DNA from: an uncultured Enterobacterales bacterium
GTDB taxonomy: Bacteria > Pseudomonadota > Gammaproteobacteria > Enterobacterales > CALYQQ01
DNA length: 56,878 nt
Direction of reading: 5' to 3'
Assembly: GCA_945288535.1 (NCBI GenBank)
Contig: CALYQQ010000020.1
Coordinates: 1-56,878, forward strand
In this document: in pieces, positions 8,449 to 18,562 of the stretch
Layout of the letters: each line of letters starts with the position of its first letter
Position numbering within the stretch: position 1 is the stretch's first letter
Made by a program: the position numbers and the translations under genes
Notes under the pieces: model-generated
Databases searched by the model: none
What the model was told of the DNA's origin: nothing
The model's input: only the letters and a program-made list of their open reading frames with translations

Positions 8449-9777
8449 TTATGACACGTCGGAGCTCATTTTTGATTGAATATCTGAAGATGGTTTTCTT
8501 CGTTTACCAATATTCTTCTTGTCGCGATGACGTATTTTCATTTTAACTTTTTGTTGTTTTTTCTTTTCTATTGCTTTCTCTTTTGCTTTCTTCGATATTT
8601 TTTTCTTAGCAGGAATTTTCGGCGTTTTTGTTTCGGGTTTTAATGAATCAATCACTCTTATTTTAATAGGTTCTTGCAAGTAACGCTCAATTTTAAGCAA
8701 TAACGGATAATCATGTGATTCAACTAAAGATAATGCTATCCCTTTTTTACCCGCCCGACCTGTACGACCAATGCGATGTAAATACGTATCGGCCGTCTTG
8801 GGTAAATCAAAATTAATCACATGACTGATATCAGGAATATCAAGGCCACGAGCAGCAACATCTGTAGCAACAAGAACATTGACGATATTATTTAATAACC
8901 TATTAACAGCTTCGTTACGTTTTGCCTGTACCATCTCACCTTCTAGATAGCAATTGCGAATATTGGCTTTATGTAGCCAAGAAACCAGTTCATGTAATCG
9001 TTCCCGTTTGCGTACAAATACAATAGCTTTAGTTACATCAGGTTGTTTTAGTAAATGGCAGAGTTGCGCCGTTTTATGGGATAAATTATCTGAACGATAA
9101 TAATATTGCTGAATTTTTTTTCTTTCACGTCGGGATGGTGTCGCTGTAATGATATAAGGATCTTCAAGCAAACGTTCCGCAAAGCTTTTTAATCCATCAC
9201 CTTCCAATGTTGCTGAAAACAGCATTGTTTGTTTACGCCAACGCGTTTCTGCTGCTATTTTTTCAATATCTTGAGAAAATCCCATATCTAACATACGATC
9301 TGCTTCATCAAGAATAAGAATTTCAACAGCTCTACAGTCAAAATTTTCTTCCTTAATATATTGCAATAAACGACCTGTAGTTGCGACAACAATATCCTGG
9401 TTTTTACTAAAAACCTCGGCGTGATTCATATAAGCAACTCCCCCGGTAATCGTAGCTATTTTTAGCTGAGTATGAGCTGCAATTTCACGTGCTTGCTCAG
9501 CCACTTGCATAGCTAGTTCTCGGGTAGGCGTTAAAATTAATATACGAGGAGCCCCTGGTTTTCGTCTTGGGAAATCAAGCAAATGTTGAATTGCTGGTAA
9601 TAAAAATGCTGCCGTCTTACCCGTACCTGTCGGTGCCGATCCCATAATATTTCGCCCATCCATTGCAGCAGGGATTACTTCAGCCTGGATTGCTGTAGGG
9701 CGGTCAAAACCTTTACTTTTTAATGCGGTTAATATGTGTTGATCAAGTTCAAGAGAAGAAAAATTATAATTAGTCAT
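8449..9777 (-). CDS. srmB: ATP-dependent RNA helicase SrmB (DEAD box)
   Basis: SrmB helps early assembly of the 50S ribosomal subunit. The helicase core is complete: Q motif GFDRPTAIQ, Walker A APTGTGKT (residues 48-55), DEAD (LILDEADRMLDMGF), SAT (FSATLEG) and the C-terminal HRIGRTGRAGKKG. A Lys/Arg-rich tail follows, ending with the SrmB-specific RHRDKKNIGKRRKPS. The start at 9777 gives the family N-terminus and follows AGGTGA. An ATG at 9816 would add 13 residues without a ribosome site. It is divergent from trmN6, as in E. coli. Confidence 0.96.
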   Translation of the reverse strand: MTNYNFSSLELDQHILTALKSKGFDRPTAIQAEVIPAAMDGRNIMGSAPTGTGKTAAFLLPAIQHLLDFPRRKPGAPRILILTPTRELAMQVAEQAREIAAHTQLKIATITGGVAYMNHAEVFSKNQDIVVATTGRLLQYIKEENFDCRAVEILILDEADRMLDMGFSQDIEKIAAETRWRKQTMLFSATLEGDGLKSFAERLLEDPYIITATPSRRERKKIQQYYYRSDNLSHKTAQLCHLLKQPDVTKAIVFVRKRERLHELVSWLHKANIRNCYLEGEMVQAKRNEAVNRLLNNIVNVLVATDVAARGLDIPDISHVINFDLPKTADTYLHRIGRTGRAGKKGIALSLVESHDYPLLLKIERYLQEPIKIRVIDSLKPETKTPKIPAKKKISKKAKEKAIEKKKQQKVKMKIRHRDKKNIGKRRKPSSDIQSKMSSDVS

Positions 9778-10074
9778 AGAGCAGTCACCTAGATTTAAGG
9801 TGTTGATTATAGACATAACTAAGCCATTTAGTCAGTATTGTTAAGCCATTATAGATAAATTATTCTGCATAAAATTATTATTTTTATTTAATATCAACTA
9901 ATTATAAATAATTCAATGACAAAAAGTCTTAATTAAGTTTTAATAATGTATAAATATCATACTAAATGAAATGATATATTGTCAGGGAAGCTTGTTTAAT
10001 TGGGAAATTAAGGCAATATATAATGGAATAAGAGGTTAAAAAATTGTAAATAAGTTTAGATAAAATATCATTTT

Positions 10075-10809
10075 ATGTTATCAATAATGAAAAGTAGTGG
10101 ATTTACATTTAAACACTTTTTTATTGCTCATGATAATTGTGCAATGAAAGTTACGACAGATTCAATATTGCTTGGGGCTTGGACACCTCTGTCGGAAAAT
10201 GAGATGTCAATTATAGATATTGGTACCGGAAGTGGATTATTGGCATTAATGTTAGCACAACGATGTCAAGGACAATGCAATATTGATGCAATAGAAATAG
10301 ACAAACAAGCAAGTGATCAAGCTGAACAAAATGTTAAATTGTCACCGTGGGCTGATGTTATAACTGTTTTTAATCAAGATATTAACGCTTTTTGTCAACG
10401 CCATAGTACGCCTTGCTATGACTTAATTATCAGTAATCCACCCTATTTTACAGAAGGTCCATCATGTCGAACATTACAGCGACAACAAGCAAGATATACA
10501 ACATCTTTAAATCAATTGTCACTTTTGCGCATAGCTGAACAATTAATCTCAGCAAAAGGACGTTTTTGTCTAGCATTACCCTATAGTATTGCATTAGAAT
10601 TTCAAATCACTGCTAAAAATAGAGGATGGCATATTGGCCGGACATTATCTGTAAAAGATAATAACAATAAAGCAAATTATCTAATGTTATTAGAGTTGTC
10701 GTTAGATAAACGTGAGCAACAACAGGAATATTTAGTTTTGCGTGATTTGCAAAATCAATATACTTATGAATTTCGCCAACTTACGCAGCCATTTTATCTG
10801 AATTTTTAA
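10075..10809 (+). CDS. trmN6: tRNA1(Val) (adenine-37-N6)-methyltransferase
   Basis: SAM-dependent methyltransferase that makes m6A37 in tRNA1(Val). It has motif I DIGTGSG (residues 48-54) and the amino-methyltransferase motif NPPY (121-124) inside LIISNPPYFTEG, plus the YfiC-typical start GFTFKHFFIAHDNCAMKV. It lies next to srmB, as in E. coli (yfiC-srmB). The ribosome site is poor. The ATG at 10075 or the one at 10087 could be used, and the longer form is kept. Confidence 0.93.
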   Translation: MLSIMKSSGFTFKHFFIAHDNCAMKVTTDSILLGAWTPLSENEMSIIDIGTGSGLLALMLAQRCQGQCNIDAIEIDKQASDQAEQNVKLSPWADVITVFNQDINAFCQRHSTPCYDLIISNPPYFTEGPSCRTLQRQQARYTTSLNQLSLLRIAEQLISAKGRFCLALPYSIALEFQITAKNRGWHIGRTLSVKDNNNKANYLMLLELSLDKREQQQEYLVLRDLQNQYTYEFRQLTQPFYLNF

Positions 10810-10937
10810 TTGACATATTTTATTATAGATATAGCTATCTATATTAATTAGCTGGATCTTTTCTATACTATACAGATGTGAATGACTTGATCTTGATATG
10901 GAATAATAGATGTTGTTATGTTCTAGTCTGAATTAAG

Positions 10938-11015
10938 ATGGCTTGTCTGACTAAACAAGGCAGATCGGGCGAATTACTATCCACAATTGAAGGGGATATT
11001 ACCTCGGATGAATGA
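10938..11015 (+). CDS. Leader ORF overlapping the rpoE start (rseD-like position)
   Basis: A 25-codon frame starts at ATG 10938 (MACLTKQGRSGE...) and ends in a TGA at 11013-11015, overlapping the first 8 nt of rpoE. E. coli has a leader peptide gene, rseD, upstream of rpoE. It is reported to be coupled to rpoE translation and to mediate CsrA control. The stretch GGGGATATTACCTCGGATGA around the junction resembles the E. coli region and carries GGA motifs. Coding is unproven: there is no strong ribosome site and the peptide itself is not recognised. Confidence 0.45.
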   Translation: MACLTKQGRSGELLSTIEGDITSDE

Positions 11016-11586
11016 GCAGTTAACTGATCAAGTATTAGTTGAGCGCGTTCAGAATGGCGATAAAAATGCATTTAATATGCTGGTACAACGATATCAGAAT
11101 AAAGTCGCTAATCTGGTCTCTCGCTATGTGCCTTTGTCGGATGTATCTGATGTTGCGCAAGAAGCATTTATAAAAGCATTCCGTGCACTCGATTCATTTC
11201 GCGGCGATAGCGCATTTTATACTTGGTTGTATAGGATTGCTGTTAATACAGCAAAAAATTATTTAATAGCCCAAGGTAGACGTTTGCCTTCTACTGATAT
11301 TGATGTTAATGATGCAGAAAACTTTGAAAATAGTAGCGCATTAAAAGAAATTTCGAACCCAGAGAATTTAATGTTGTCTGAGGAATTGAAACGGGTCGTT
11401 TTTCAAACAATCGAATCGCTTCCTGAAGATCTTCGAACTGCCATTACATTACGGGAGATTGAAGGTCTGAGCTATGAAGATATTGCTTCTATAATGGAAT
11501 GTCCAGTAGGAACGGTACGTTCTCGTATTTTTCGTGCACGGGAAGTATTGGATACTAAAATAGTACCGCTAATGAATAATCTATAA
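11008..11586 (+). CDS. rpoE: Envelope-stress sigma factor RpoE (sigma-E)
   Basis: ECF sigma factor that directs transcription of envelope-stress genes. The 192-residue protein is very close to E. coli RpoE: region 2 (FNMLVQRYQNKVANLVSRYV, DVAQEAFIKAFRALDSFRGDSAFYTWLYRIAVNTAKNYL) and region 4 (LPEDLRTAITLREIEGLSYEDIA, CPVGTVRSRIFRARE). The ATG at 11008 matches the family start. GGGGA lies 11 nt upstream. It heads the rpoE-rseA-rseB-rseC operon. I did not find a convincing sigma-E autoregulatory promoter in the 200 bp upstream. Confidence 0.98.
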   Translation: MNEQLTDQVLVERVQNGDKNAFNMLVQRYQNKVANLVSRYVPLSDVSDVAQEAFIKAFRALDSFRGDSAFYTWLYRIAVNTAKNYLIAQGRRLPSTDIDVNDAENFENSSALKEISNPENLMLSEELKRVVFQTIESLPEDLRTAITLREIEGLSYEDIASIMECPVGTVRSRIFRAREVLDTKIVPLMNNL

Positions 11587-11636
11587 TAGAAGTAATTAAA
11601 TTATAAATAGTATGCATAATTAAAAGGTATTAGAAT

Positions 11637-12260
11637 ATGCAGAAAGACAATCTTTCAGCACTTATGGATGGTGAAACCATTAACAATGGAACTATTGACG
11701 ATATATCGCAAGATAAAACGTTACAAGATAAATGGTCTCGTTACCACTTAGTCAGGGATATATTACGTGGTGATACAGGTAAAGTTATCCATGTGGATAT
11801 TGCCCAACGGGTCGCGGAGACTTTAGAAAACGAACCACTTCATTTTATAAAAGAAAATCAACCTAACCAAAGTAGCTGGTATAAATTACCTTTTTGGAAA
11901 AAATTCCAATCTTGGATTGGACCTTTAACACAGGCAGGGATTGCGGCAGGGGTATCTATTGCTGTAATTGTAGGTGTGCAGAGTGTTAATCAAGAAACAG
12001 ATATTTCTGAACCAAGTATTTCTACATTTAATCGGTTTGATAATTTTTCTATAAATATGATGGCATCACCTGTAAGCTACGAAACTAATAAAGATGTACA
12101 GAATTCTGCAGATACATTGGCTTACGATCAGCGAAAACGAATTACTTTATTACAAGATTATGAATTACAACGCCGAATCTATGCAGAACCTATTACTGTT
12201 CAAACCGGAGAGAATATTAAAGCTGTCGATGAAATAGCAATTAACTCAAATCAGGACTAA
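11637..12260 (+). CDS. rseA: Anti-sigma-E factor RseA
   Basis: RseA spans the inner membrane. Its cytoplasmic N-terminus holds sigma-E inactive until DegS and RseP cleave it. The first 50 residues carry the sigma-binding domain (LSALMDGETINN, DKWSRYHLVRDILRGD). One membrane segment follows at about 98-115 (TQAGIAAGVSIAVIVGVQ), then a periplasmic tail. At 207 residues it is slightly shorter than E. coli RseA. It follows rpoE by 50 nt and precedes rseB by 8 nt. Confidence 0.94.
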   Translation: MQKDNLSALMDGETINNGTIDDISQDKTLQDKWSRYHLVRDILRGDTGKVIHVDIAQRVAETLENEPLHFIKENQPNQSSWYKLPFWKKFQSWIGPLTQAGIAAGVSIAVIVGVQSVNQETDISEPSISTFNRFDNFSINMMASPVSYETNKDVQNSADTLAYDQRKRITLLQDYELQRRIYAEPITVQTGENIKAVDEIAINSNQD

Positions 12261-12268
12261 CAAACGGA

Positions 12269-13228
12269 ATGAAAAAACGTTGGCTGACTTATTGTTTATT
12301 GTCGAATAGCCTATTATTTTCGACAGTGTCTGCAGCAAATACTGATGCTGAATCAATGTTACAACAGATGCAAAAGGCGAGTGTAACATTAAATTATCAG
12401 ATGGATTATATCAGTATTACAGGGAATGGTATTGAATCTTTACGTTACCGCCATGCTTTTACTGGTAAACATAATATTGCGCAATTATTATTACTTGATG
12501 GTCCAGTGCGTGAGGTTGTGCTACGGGATAAAGAGATAAGTTATTTTTTTGAGCCAGGAAGAGAACCCTTTAGCATTACCGGTGATCATATTATTGATTC
12601 ATTACCTGCTATTGTTACGGCTAATTTTAGTCAAATAGCATCTTATTATAATTTTATTCCAATTGGACGGGCAAGAATAGCCGATCATTTATGTTATACT
12701 ATTCGTGTAGCTGCAAAAGATGGATTGCGTTATGGTTATGAATTATGGCTTGATGAAAAAACAAAGTTACCTCTACAGATAGAGCTGCGCGCGCCAAATG
12801 GTGAAATTCTTGAACAATTCCGTGTTCTTTCACTTATTTCTGGAGACAATATTCATAACGATTTACTATTGTTAGAATCAAAAGTACACCCACCAAAACT
12901 ATCTTTATCATTGAGCGAAAAGACAACATTAAATTGGCGAGTAAACTGGCTACCAGTAGGCTTTAAAGAAATATCTTCAGGCCGTAAAATATTACCTGTT
13001 ATTCAACAACAAACAGAAACCCGTATGTTCAGTGATGGCTTATTTAGTTTTACCGTTAATGTACTGCCTATAGATGAACTGACACAATCCGCTTATTCTT
13101 TGCAAGGGCGTAGAAGTATTTATTCTGAACGTCGTGATAATTACGAAATTATTATTGTTGGTGAGTTACCATCTAATACAGCTCAACGCATTGCTAATAG
13201 TCTTATATTTGCGGCGGAAAATAAGTAA
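12269..13228 (+). CDS. rseB: Periplasmic sigma-E regulator RseB
   Basis: RseB (MucB) binds the periplasmic part of RseA and protects it from DegS. Lipopolysaccharide intermediates release it. A Sec signal peptide is visible (MKKRWLTYCLLSNSLLFSTVSA), then the MucB/RseB N-domain (LLQQMQKASVTLNYQMDYISI..., ELWLDEKTKLPLQIELR) and C-domain (WLPVGFKEI, FSDGLFSFTVNVLP). At 319 residues it is of normal length. It sits between rseA and rseC in the operon. Confidence 0.95.
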   Translation: MKKRWLTYCLLSNSLLFSTVSAANTDAESMLQQMQKASVTLNYQMDYISITGNGIESLRYRHAFTGKHNIAQLLLLDGPVREVVLRDKEISYFFEPGREPFSITGDHIIDSLPAIVTANFSQIASYYNFIPIGRARIADHLCYTIRVAAKDGLRYGYELWLDEKTKLPLQIELRAPNGEILEQFRVLSLISGDNIHNDLLLLESKVHPPKLSLSLSEKTTLNWRVNWLPVGFKEISSGRKILPVIQQQTETRMFSDGLFSFTVNVLPIDELTQSAYSLQGRRSIYSERRDNYEIIIVGELPSNTAQRIANSLIFAAENK

Positions 13229-13263
13229 TTTGTCTTCTATTAATTTTTACAGGAGATAAAACC

Positions 13264-13710
13264 ATGATTAGGGAGTGGGTAACGGTTGTTAAATGGCACA
13301 AAGGAATAGCAACATTGCGTTTTAATAGGCAAGCAATGTGTCATGCGTGTCATGACAATAGAGGTTGTGGAATTAAAGCATTAAATGGTTTATTACCTCA
13401 TTTACAAGATAATGAACTGAAAATTGCTATTCGTGAACCACTTATTGTAGGTCAACAAATTGAATTAGGTATTGACGAATCTGGATTAATTAAATCAGCA
13501 CTTTTAGTTTATTGTCTACCGTTGTTTTTTCTCTTTTTTGGTATTTTTATTATCCATTATTCATTACCAAATAATAATTTTTATATTTTAGCTGGCATGC
13601 TAGTTGGTATGATGATTGGATTCATTATTGCTAAAAGATGGGCAAAACGGCTTGAAAATAAAGGACGCTATAAGCCCGTAATCTTGACAATAAAACCTAT
13701 ATCTAAGTAG
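13264..13710 (+). CDS. rseC: SoxR-reducing/sigma-E regulatory membrane protein RseC
   Basis: An inner-membrane protein of the RseC/MucC family. It has an N-terminal cysteine cluster CHACHDNRGCG (about residues 25-35) like that of E. coli RseC. Two membrane segments follow, at about 78-98 (LLVYCLPLFFLFFGIFIIHY) and 105-122. The length is 148 residues. E. coli RseC contributes to resetting SoxR together with the Rsx complex and mildly affects sigma-E. A GGAG ribosome site precedes it. It closes the rpoE operon. Confidence 0.94.
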   Translation: MIREWVTVVKWHKGIATLRFNRQAMCHACHDNRGCGIKALNGLLPHLQDNELKIAIREPLIVGQQIELGIDESGLIKSALLVYCLPLFFLFFGIFIIHYSLPNNNFYILAGMLVGMMIGFIIAKRWAKRLENKGRYKPVILTIKPISK

Positions 13711-14088
13711 TAATTTTAAATCATGATATTAGAAGATATAAATAAAAACTGATTTAAATAAGTCGTTTCATTGATTTTACTCTTTCTTAAATTTTTTAGT
13801 TGCTTCTATAAGAAAAGAACATGCGTTCTCATTCAGATAGACCAAGGCACAATATCTGATGTAAGTCCATTCTTTTTATTCTATACGTGTTACAATTAGT
13901 TAGCTAACTTCTTATCTCAATTGCAAAATAGGCTAATTTTTTAGTATGGTATTATGCATACAGTCTAGGTTTTAACAATTGTCACGTGTAGAATAAGCGA
14001 TTTATTAATTTAAGTAATATTTTTTTGCTGTATGCCCACATTGAGAAAATAGGCTCATAGTTGGGTAAAATCAGCCGGATTAAAATGA
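13711..14088. other. Gene-free spacer upstream of lepA
   Basis: This 378-bp gap separates rseC from lepA and should hold the lepA-lepB promoter. It contains two short perfect or near-perfect palindromes: AGAACATGCGTTCT (13816-13829) and AGTTAGCTAACT near 13900. No coding frame or terminator with a T tract is evident. Confidence 0.4.
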
Positions 14089-15906
14089 ATGACTGATAGA
14101 AACTCAATAGCAAACAAATTTATAAGGAATTTTTCGATTATTGCACATATTGATCATGGCAAATCGACATTATCAGACCGGATCATCCAACTTTGCGGTG
14201 GATTATCTGATAGAGAAATGGAAGCTCAAGTCCTTGATTCTATGGATCTTGAACGAGAGCGAGGTATTACTATCAAAGCACAGAGTGTGACATTAGACTA
14301 TCAGTCTCAGGATGGTAATACTTATCAACTAAATTTTATTGATACACCAGGGCATGTGGATTTCTCTTATGAAGTTTCCCGATCATTAGCTGCATGTGAA
14401 GGTGCTCTGCTAGTTGTTGATGCAGGGCAAGGTGTAGAAGCCCAAACATTAGCAAATTGCTACACGGCAATTGAAATGAATCTTGAAGTGGTACCAATAC
14501 TCAATAAAATTGATTTACCAGCTGCTGATCCTGATCGTGTTTCAGAAGAAATCGAAGATATTATTGGTATCGATGCTACTGATGCAGTACGTTGTTCTGC
14601 AAAAACAGGTGTAGGTGTTATTGACGTATTAGAACGTTTGGTACGTGACATCCCTGCTCCTGAAGGGGATCCTCAGGCACCATTACAAGCATTAATTATT
14701 GATTCTTGGTTTGACAACTATTTAGGGGTTGTATCTCTGGTACGCATTAAGAATGGCGTATTACACAAAGGAGATAAAATTAAAGTCATGAGTACAGGGC
14801 AAACCTATCAGGTTGATAGACTTGGTATTTTTACACCTAAACAAGTTGATAGACAAACTCTCCAATGTGGTGAAGTTGGCTGGGTAGTCTGTGCTATTAA
14901 AGATATTTTAGGTGCGCCTGTTGGTGATACATTAACTTTAGCCAAACAATCTGCAGAACAGGCATTACCAGGTTTTAAAAAAGTTAAACCACAAGTTTAT
15001 GCGGGATTGTTTCCCGTCAGTTCTGATGACTACGAAGCGTTTCGTGATGCGCTAGGTAAATTAAGCCTTAATGATGCATCATTATTTTATGAGCCAGAAA
15101 ATTCTGCAGCATTAGGCTTTGGTTTCCGCTGTGGTTTTCTTGGTTTGTTACATATGGAAATTATTCAAGAGCGCCTTGAACGTGAGTATAACCTGGATTT
15201 GATCACTACTGCACCAACAGTAATTTATGAAGTTGTATTGACTACCGGTGAAACTATTTATGTCGACAGTCCGGCAAAATTACCACCTATTAATAATATT
15301 AAGGAAATTCATGAACCTATTGCTGAATGCAATATGTTATTACCTCAAGAATATTTAGGTAATGTTATTACCTTGTGTGTCGAAAAACGCGGTGTACAGA
15401 CTAATATGGTCTATCATGGTAACCAAGTCGCTCTAACTTATGAAATTCCCATGGCAGAAGTTGTGCTAGACTTTTTTGACCGTTTAAAATCGACATCGCG
15501 CGGTTATGCCTCACTTGATTATAGTTTCAAACGCTTTCAGGCATCTAATATGGTTCGGGTAGACGTATTAATCAATAGTGATCGTGTAGACGCATTAGCA
15601 CTAATCACACATCATGATAACGCACAGTATCGTGGGCGCGAATTAGTCGAGAAAATGAAAGAACTTATTCCTCGCCAACAATTTGATATAGCTATTCAAG
15701 CTGCTATTGGCAATCACATTATTGCACGTTCAACTGTCAAACAATTACGTAAAAATGTATTAGCCAAATGTTATGGTGGCGATGTAAGCCGAAAGAAAAA
15801 ATTATTACAGAAACAAAAAGAAGGTAAAAAACGCATGAAGCAAGTAGGAAATGTAGAAGTTCCTCAAGAAGCGTTTTTAGCTATTTTGCATGTTGGAAAA
15901 GATTAA
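14089..15906 (+). CDS. lepA: Elongation factor 4 (LepA), ribosomal GTPase
   Basis: LepA/EF4 is a translational GTPase acting in ribosome biogenesis or back-translocation. G1 AHIDHGKST is at residues 19-27, followed by the switch [18 protein letters not shown] and NKIDLP. The EF4-specific C-terminal domain ends [25 protein letters not shown]. At 605 residues it has a few extra N-terminal residues compared with E. coli, where the protein starts close to IRNFSIIAH. The ATG at 14089 is the only start in the immediate upstream frame. lepB follows by 19 nt, the usual operon. Confidence 0.98.
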   Translation: MTDRNSIANKFIRNFSIIAHIDHGKSTLSDRIIQLCGGLSDREMEAQVLDSMDLERERGITIKAQSVTLDYQSQDGNTYQLNFIDTPGHVDFSYEVSRSLAACEGALLVVDAGQGVEAQTLANCYTAIEMNLEVVPILNKIDLPAADPDRVSEEIEDIIGIDATDAVRCSAKTGVGVIDVLERLVRDIPAPEGDPQAPLQALIIDSWFDNYLGVVSLVRIKNGVLHKGDKIKVMSTGQTYQVDRLGIFTPKQVDRQTLQCGEVGWVVCAIKDILGAPVGDTLTLAKQSAEQALPGFKKVKPQVYAGLFPVSSDDYEAFRDALGKLSLNDASLFYEPENSAALGFGFRCGFLGLLHMEIIQERLEREYNLDLITTAPTVIYEVVLTTGETIYVDSPAKLPPINNIKEIHEPIAECNMLLPQEYLGNVITLCVEKRGVQTNMVYHGNQVALTYEIPMAEVVLDFFDRLKSTSRGYASLDYSFKRFQASNMVRVDVLINSDRVDALALITHHDNAQYRGRELVEKMKELIPRQQFDIAIQAAIGNHIIARSTVKQLRKNVLAKCYGGDVSRKKKLLQKQKEGKKRMKQVGNVEVPQEAFLAILHVGKD

Positions 15907-15925
15907 TAAGTGAGAAGAGTTAATT

Positions 15926-16852
15926 ATGGCAAATACATTTACTCTATTATTGGCATTGGCTACATTACTGACGGGTATTATCTGGTGTCTTGAGCGCTTT
16001 AGATGGGCCCCAGCTCGTCAAAAAGCATTATTACTAGTTCAAGACGGTAATGAAATATTGTCAAATAATGCGCCTGAAAAAAAACAGGTAGAGCCTCCTT
16101 ATTGGATAGAGACATTGGCTTCATTTTTTCCGATTTTGTTAATCGTTTTTTTGGTTCGTTCATTTGTTTATGAACCTTTTCAAATTCCTTCACGATCAAT
16201 GATGCCCACATTGTTAGTAGGTGATTTTATTGTGGTAGAAAAATTTGCGTATGGTATTAAAGATCCTATTACACAAAAAACCTTAATTAATACAAACCAT
16301 CCTAAACGGGGGGATGTTATTGTTTTTAAATATCCGTTAGATACTAAACTTGATTATATTAAACGTGTAATAGGGCTACCGGGAGACATTGTTAGTTATG
16401 ATAGTGAAAGTAAGATTGTGCATATCACGCCGGCATGTAATGTCGGAACTGCCACATGCGCGCACCCAGTAACCTTTTCTTATAAAAATATCTTGTATAG
16501 TGAATTTAATGAGGCGAATCAAAATAATGCAGACGATGAAGAGCGTTTTGATGAAAGAGCCGAAACAATTAATGGTAATGAACATCACATATTAGTTAAG
16601 CCATTAGAAGAAAGTGAAATATGGCGTTATTATCGCCAACCAGCGATGCCAGCTTCAACCTGGAAAGTCCCTGAAGGGTATTATTTTGTTATGGGAGACA
16701 ACCGCGATAATAGTGCGGACAGTCGTTATTGGGGATTTGTTCCGGAACGTAACATTGTTGGTAAAGCTGTTGCTATTTGGATGAGTTTTGATAAAAAAGA
16801 AAACGAATGGCCTACGGGGGTACGTTTGAACCGTATTGGTGGTATTCATTGA
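15926..16852 (+). CDS. lepB: Signal peptidase I
   Basis: Cleaves signal peptides from exported proteins at the outer face of the inner membrane. Two N-terminal membrane segments are visible (residues 3-20 and about 64-80). They are followed by the catalytic serine in PSRSMMPT (Ser91) and the catalytic lysine in YIKRVIGLPGD (Lys146), then the conserved MGDNRDNSADSRYWGFVP. At 308 residues it has a small variable insertion in the periplasmic domain (about 165-215). It follows lepA in one operon. Confidence 0.97.
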   Translation: MANTFTLLLALATLLTGIIWCLERFRWAPARQKALLLVQDGNEILSNNAPEKKQVEPPYWIETLASFFPILLIVFLVRSFVYEPFQIPSRSMMPTLLVGDFIVVEKFAYGIKDPITQKTLINTNHPKRGDVIVFKYPLDTKLDYIKRVIGLPGDIVSYDSESKIVHITPACNVGTATCAHPVTFSYKNILYSEFNEANQNNADDEERFDERAETINGNEHHILVKPLEESEIWRYYRQPAMPASTWKVPEGYYFVMGDNRDNSADSRYWGFVPERNIVGKAVAIWMSFDKKENEWPTGVRLNRIGGIH

Positions 16853-16958
16853 TGAAAACCTTATCTTCCATTTAGTGAGTTAACCGTTAGCATTATTTTA
16901 TAAGAATATAAAGGTTAAATAGTATTATGGTTAATATCTTGGTTTTATTGGGGAAGGT

Positions 16959-17639
16959 ATGAATCCCATTTTAATTAAACGATTACAGAAAAAAATAGGC
17001 TATACCTTTAGACAATCTTTATTATTATCACAAGCACTTACTCATCGTAGTGCAAATATTAATCATAATGAACGTCTAGAGTTTTTAGGTGACTCAATTT
17101 TAAGTTTTGTTATTGCTGATACATTATTTAAACAATTTCCTGATGTAGATGAAGGCGATATGAGCCGAATGCGAGCTACACTAGTGAGAGGACATACATT
17201 GGCTGAGCTAGCTAGGGAGTTTGAGCTTGGCGAATGTCTTCGTTTAGGTCCAGGTGAGTTAAAAAGTGGCGGGTATCGACGTGATTCTATTCTCGCAGAT
17301 ACTGTAGAAGCCATCATAGGTGCTATTTATTTAGATAGTAATATTGAACAGGCAAAAACAATTATATTGAAATGGTATCAAAAGCGATTAGAAGCCATTA
17401 AACCTGGTGATAAGCAAAAAGACCCAAAAACGCGGTTGCAGGAATATTTGCAAGGTCGCCATCAGCCACTTCCGGTTTATTTGGTTACTCAAGTTAAAGG
17501 AGAAGCTCATGATCAAGTTTTTACTATTAGCTGCCAAGTAACCGGAATAGACGAAAACATTATTGGGGTAGGGGCTAGCCGGCGCAAAGCAGAACAAGTT
17601 GCCGCTGAGTCAGCACTTAAAAAGTTAGGATTAGAATGA
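16959..17639 (+). CDS. rnc: Ribonuclease III
   Basis: Double-strand-specific endonuclease that processes rRNA precursors and many mRNAs. It has the RNase III signature [10 protein letters not shown] (37-46), the catalytic [13 protein letters not shown] block, and a C-terminal double-stranded-RNA-binding domain from about residue 150 ([13 protein letters not shown] ... [16 protein letters not shown]). At 226 residues it equals E. coli. Its TGA overlaps the ATG of era by 4 nt, so the two are translationally coupled. Confidence 0.97.
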   Translation: MNPILIKRLQKKIGYTFRQSLLLSQALTHRSANINHNERLEFLGDSILSFVIADTLFKQFPDVDEGDMSRMRATLVRGHTLAELAREFELGECLRLGPGELKSGGYRRDSILADTVEAIIGAIYLDSNIEQAKTIILKWYQKRLEAIKPGDKQKDPKTRLQEYLQGRHQPLPVYLVTQVKGEAHDQVFTISCQVTGIDENIIGVGASRRKAEQVAAESALKKLGLE

Positions 17640-18550
17640 CGTTATCATCACATATACAACAGCATTGCGGTTTTATTGCTATTGTTGGTAGGCCCAATGT
17701 GGGTAAATCGACCTTGTTAAATAGTTTACTGGGTCAAAAAGTCTCTATTACGTCTCGTAAAGCACAAACTACACGTCATCGCATTTTGGGTATTGACACA
17801 AAAGGTGATTATCAGGCTATTTATGTTGATACACCCGGATTGCATATTGAAGAAAAACGTGCAATAAATCGGTTAATGAATCGCGCAGCTAATAGCTCGT
17901 TAGGGGATGTTGAGTTAGTCATCTTTGTTGTCGAAGGTACACATTGGACTGAAGATGACGAAATGGTTTTACATAAACTGATTAAACTCAAATCTCCTGT
18001 AATACTAGCGATAAATAAAATTGATAATGTTTTAGATAAGTCAGTATTGTTACCACATATTACTGAGTTAAGCCAAAAAATGTCTTTTCTTGAGATTGTG
18101 CCAATGTCAGCAGAAAATGGTATGAATGTTGATACAATAGCTAAGATAGTTCATCAACATTTACCTGAGGGGCCACATCATTTTCCAGAGGATTACATTA
18201 CTGATCGTTCACAACGTTTTATGGTATCAGAGATTATTCGCGAAAAATTAATGCGTTTTCTTGGCGAAGAATTACCTTACTCAGTTACTGTTGAAATAGA
18301 GCGTTTTGAAGAAAAAAAGCCAGGTACAATTACCATAAATGGTTTAATTTTGGTAGAACGCGATGGTCAGAAAAAAATGGTCATTGGGAATAAAGGACAA
18401 AAAATTAAACAAATTGGTATCGAAGCACGCCGTGAGATTGAAACCCTATTAGAAAGTAAAGTGCATTTAGTTTTATGGGTTAAAGTAAAATCTGGTTGGG
18501 CAGATGATGAACGAGCACTTCGGAGTTTGGGTTATATTGATGATCTTTAG
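17636..18550 (+). CDS. era: GTPase Era
   Basis: Era binds 16S rRNA and helps 30S subunit maturation. G1 GRPNVGKST is at residues 18-26, with DTPG (VDTPGLH), NKID and the C-terminal KH RNA-binding domain ([21 protein letters not shown]). At 304 residues it is of normal length. The start overlaps the rnc stop by 4 nt (ATGA) and recO follows after 12 nt, the conserved rnc-era-recO operon. Confidence 0.98.
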   Translation: MTLSSHIQQHCGFIAIVGRPNVGKSTLLNSLLGQKVSITSRKAQTTRHRILGIDTKGDYQAIYVDTPGLHIEEKRAINRLMNRAANSSLGDVELVIFVVEGTHWTEDDEMVLHKLIKLKSPVILAINKIDNVLDKSVLLPHITELSQKMSFLEIVPMSAENGMNVDTIAKIVHQHLPEGPHHFPEDYITDRSQRFMVSEIIREKLMRFLGEELPYSVTVEIERFEEKKPGTITINGLILVERDGQKKMVIGNKGQKIKQIGIEARREIETLLESKVHLVLWVKVKSGWADDERALRSLGYIDDL

Positions 18551-18562
18551 ATAGTTATAAAA

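Noticed and set aside
13816..13829. AGAACATGCGTTCT as a LexA box of the GAAC-N4-GTTC type
   Set aside because: That consensus belongs to Gram-positive LexA. This organism clearly uses the CTGT-type box, as seen before recN.
14460..14651. Antisense open frame inside lepA, and similar antisense frames inside acrB, tpsA, htpG, dnaX and others
   Set aside because: They lie wholly within strongly conserved genes, have no ribosome sites or family resemblance and follow from the codon composition of the real gene.
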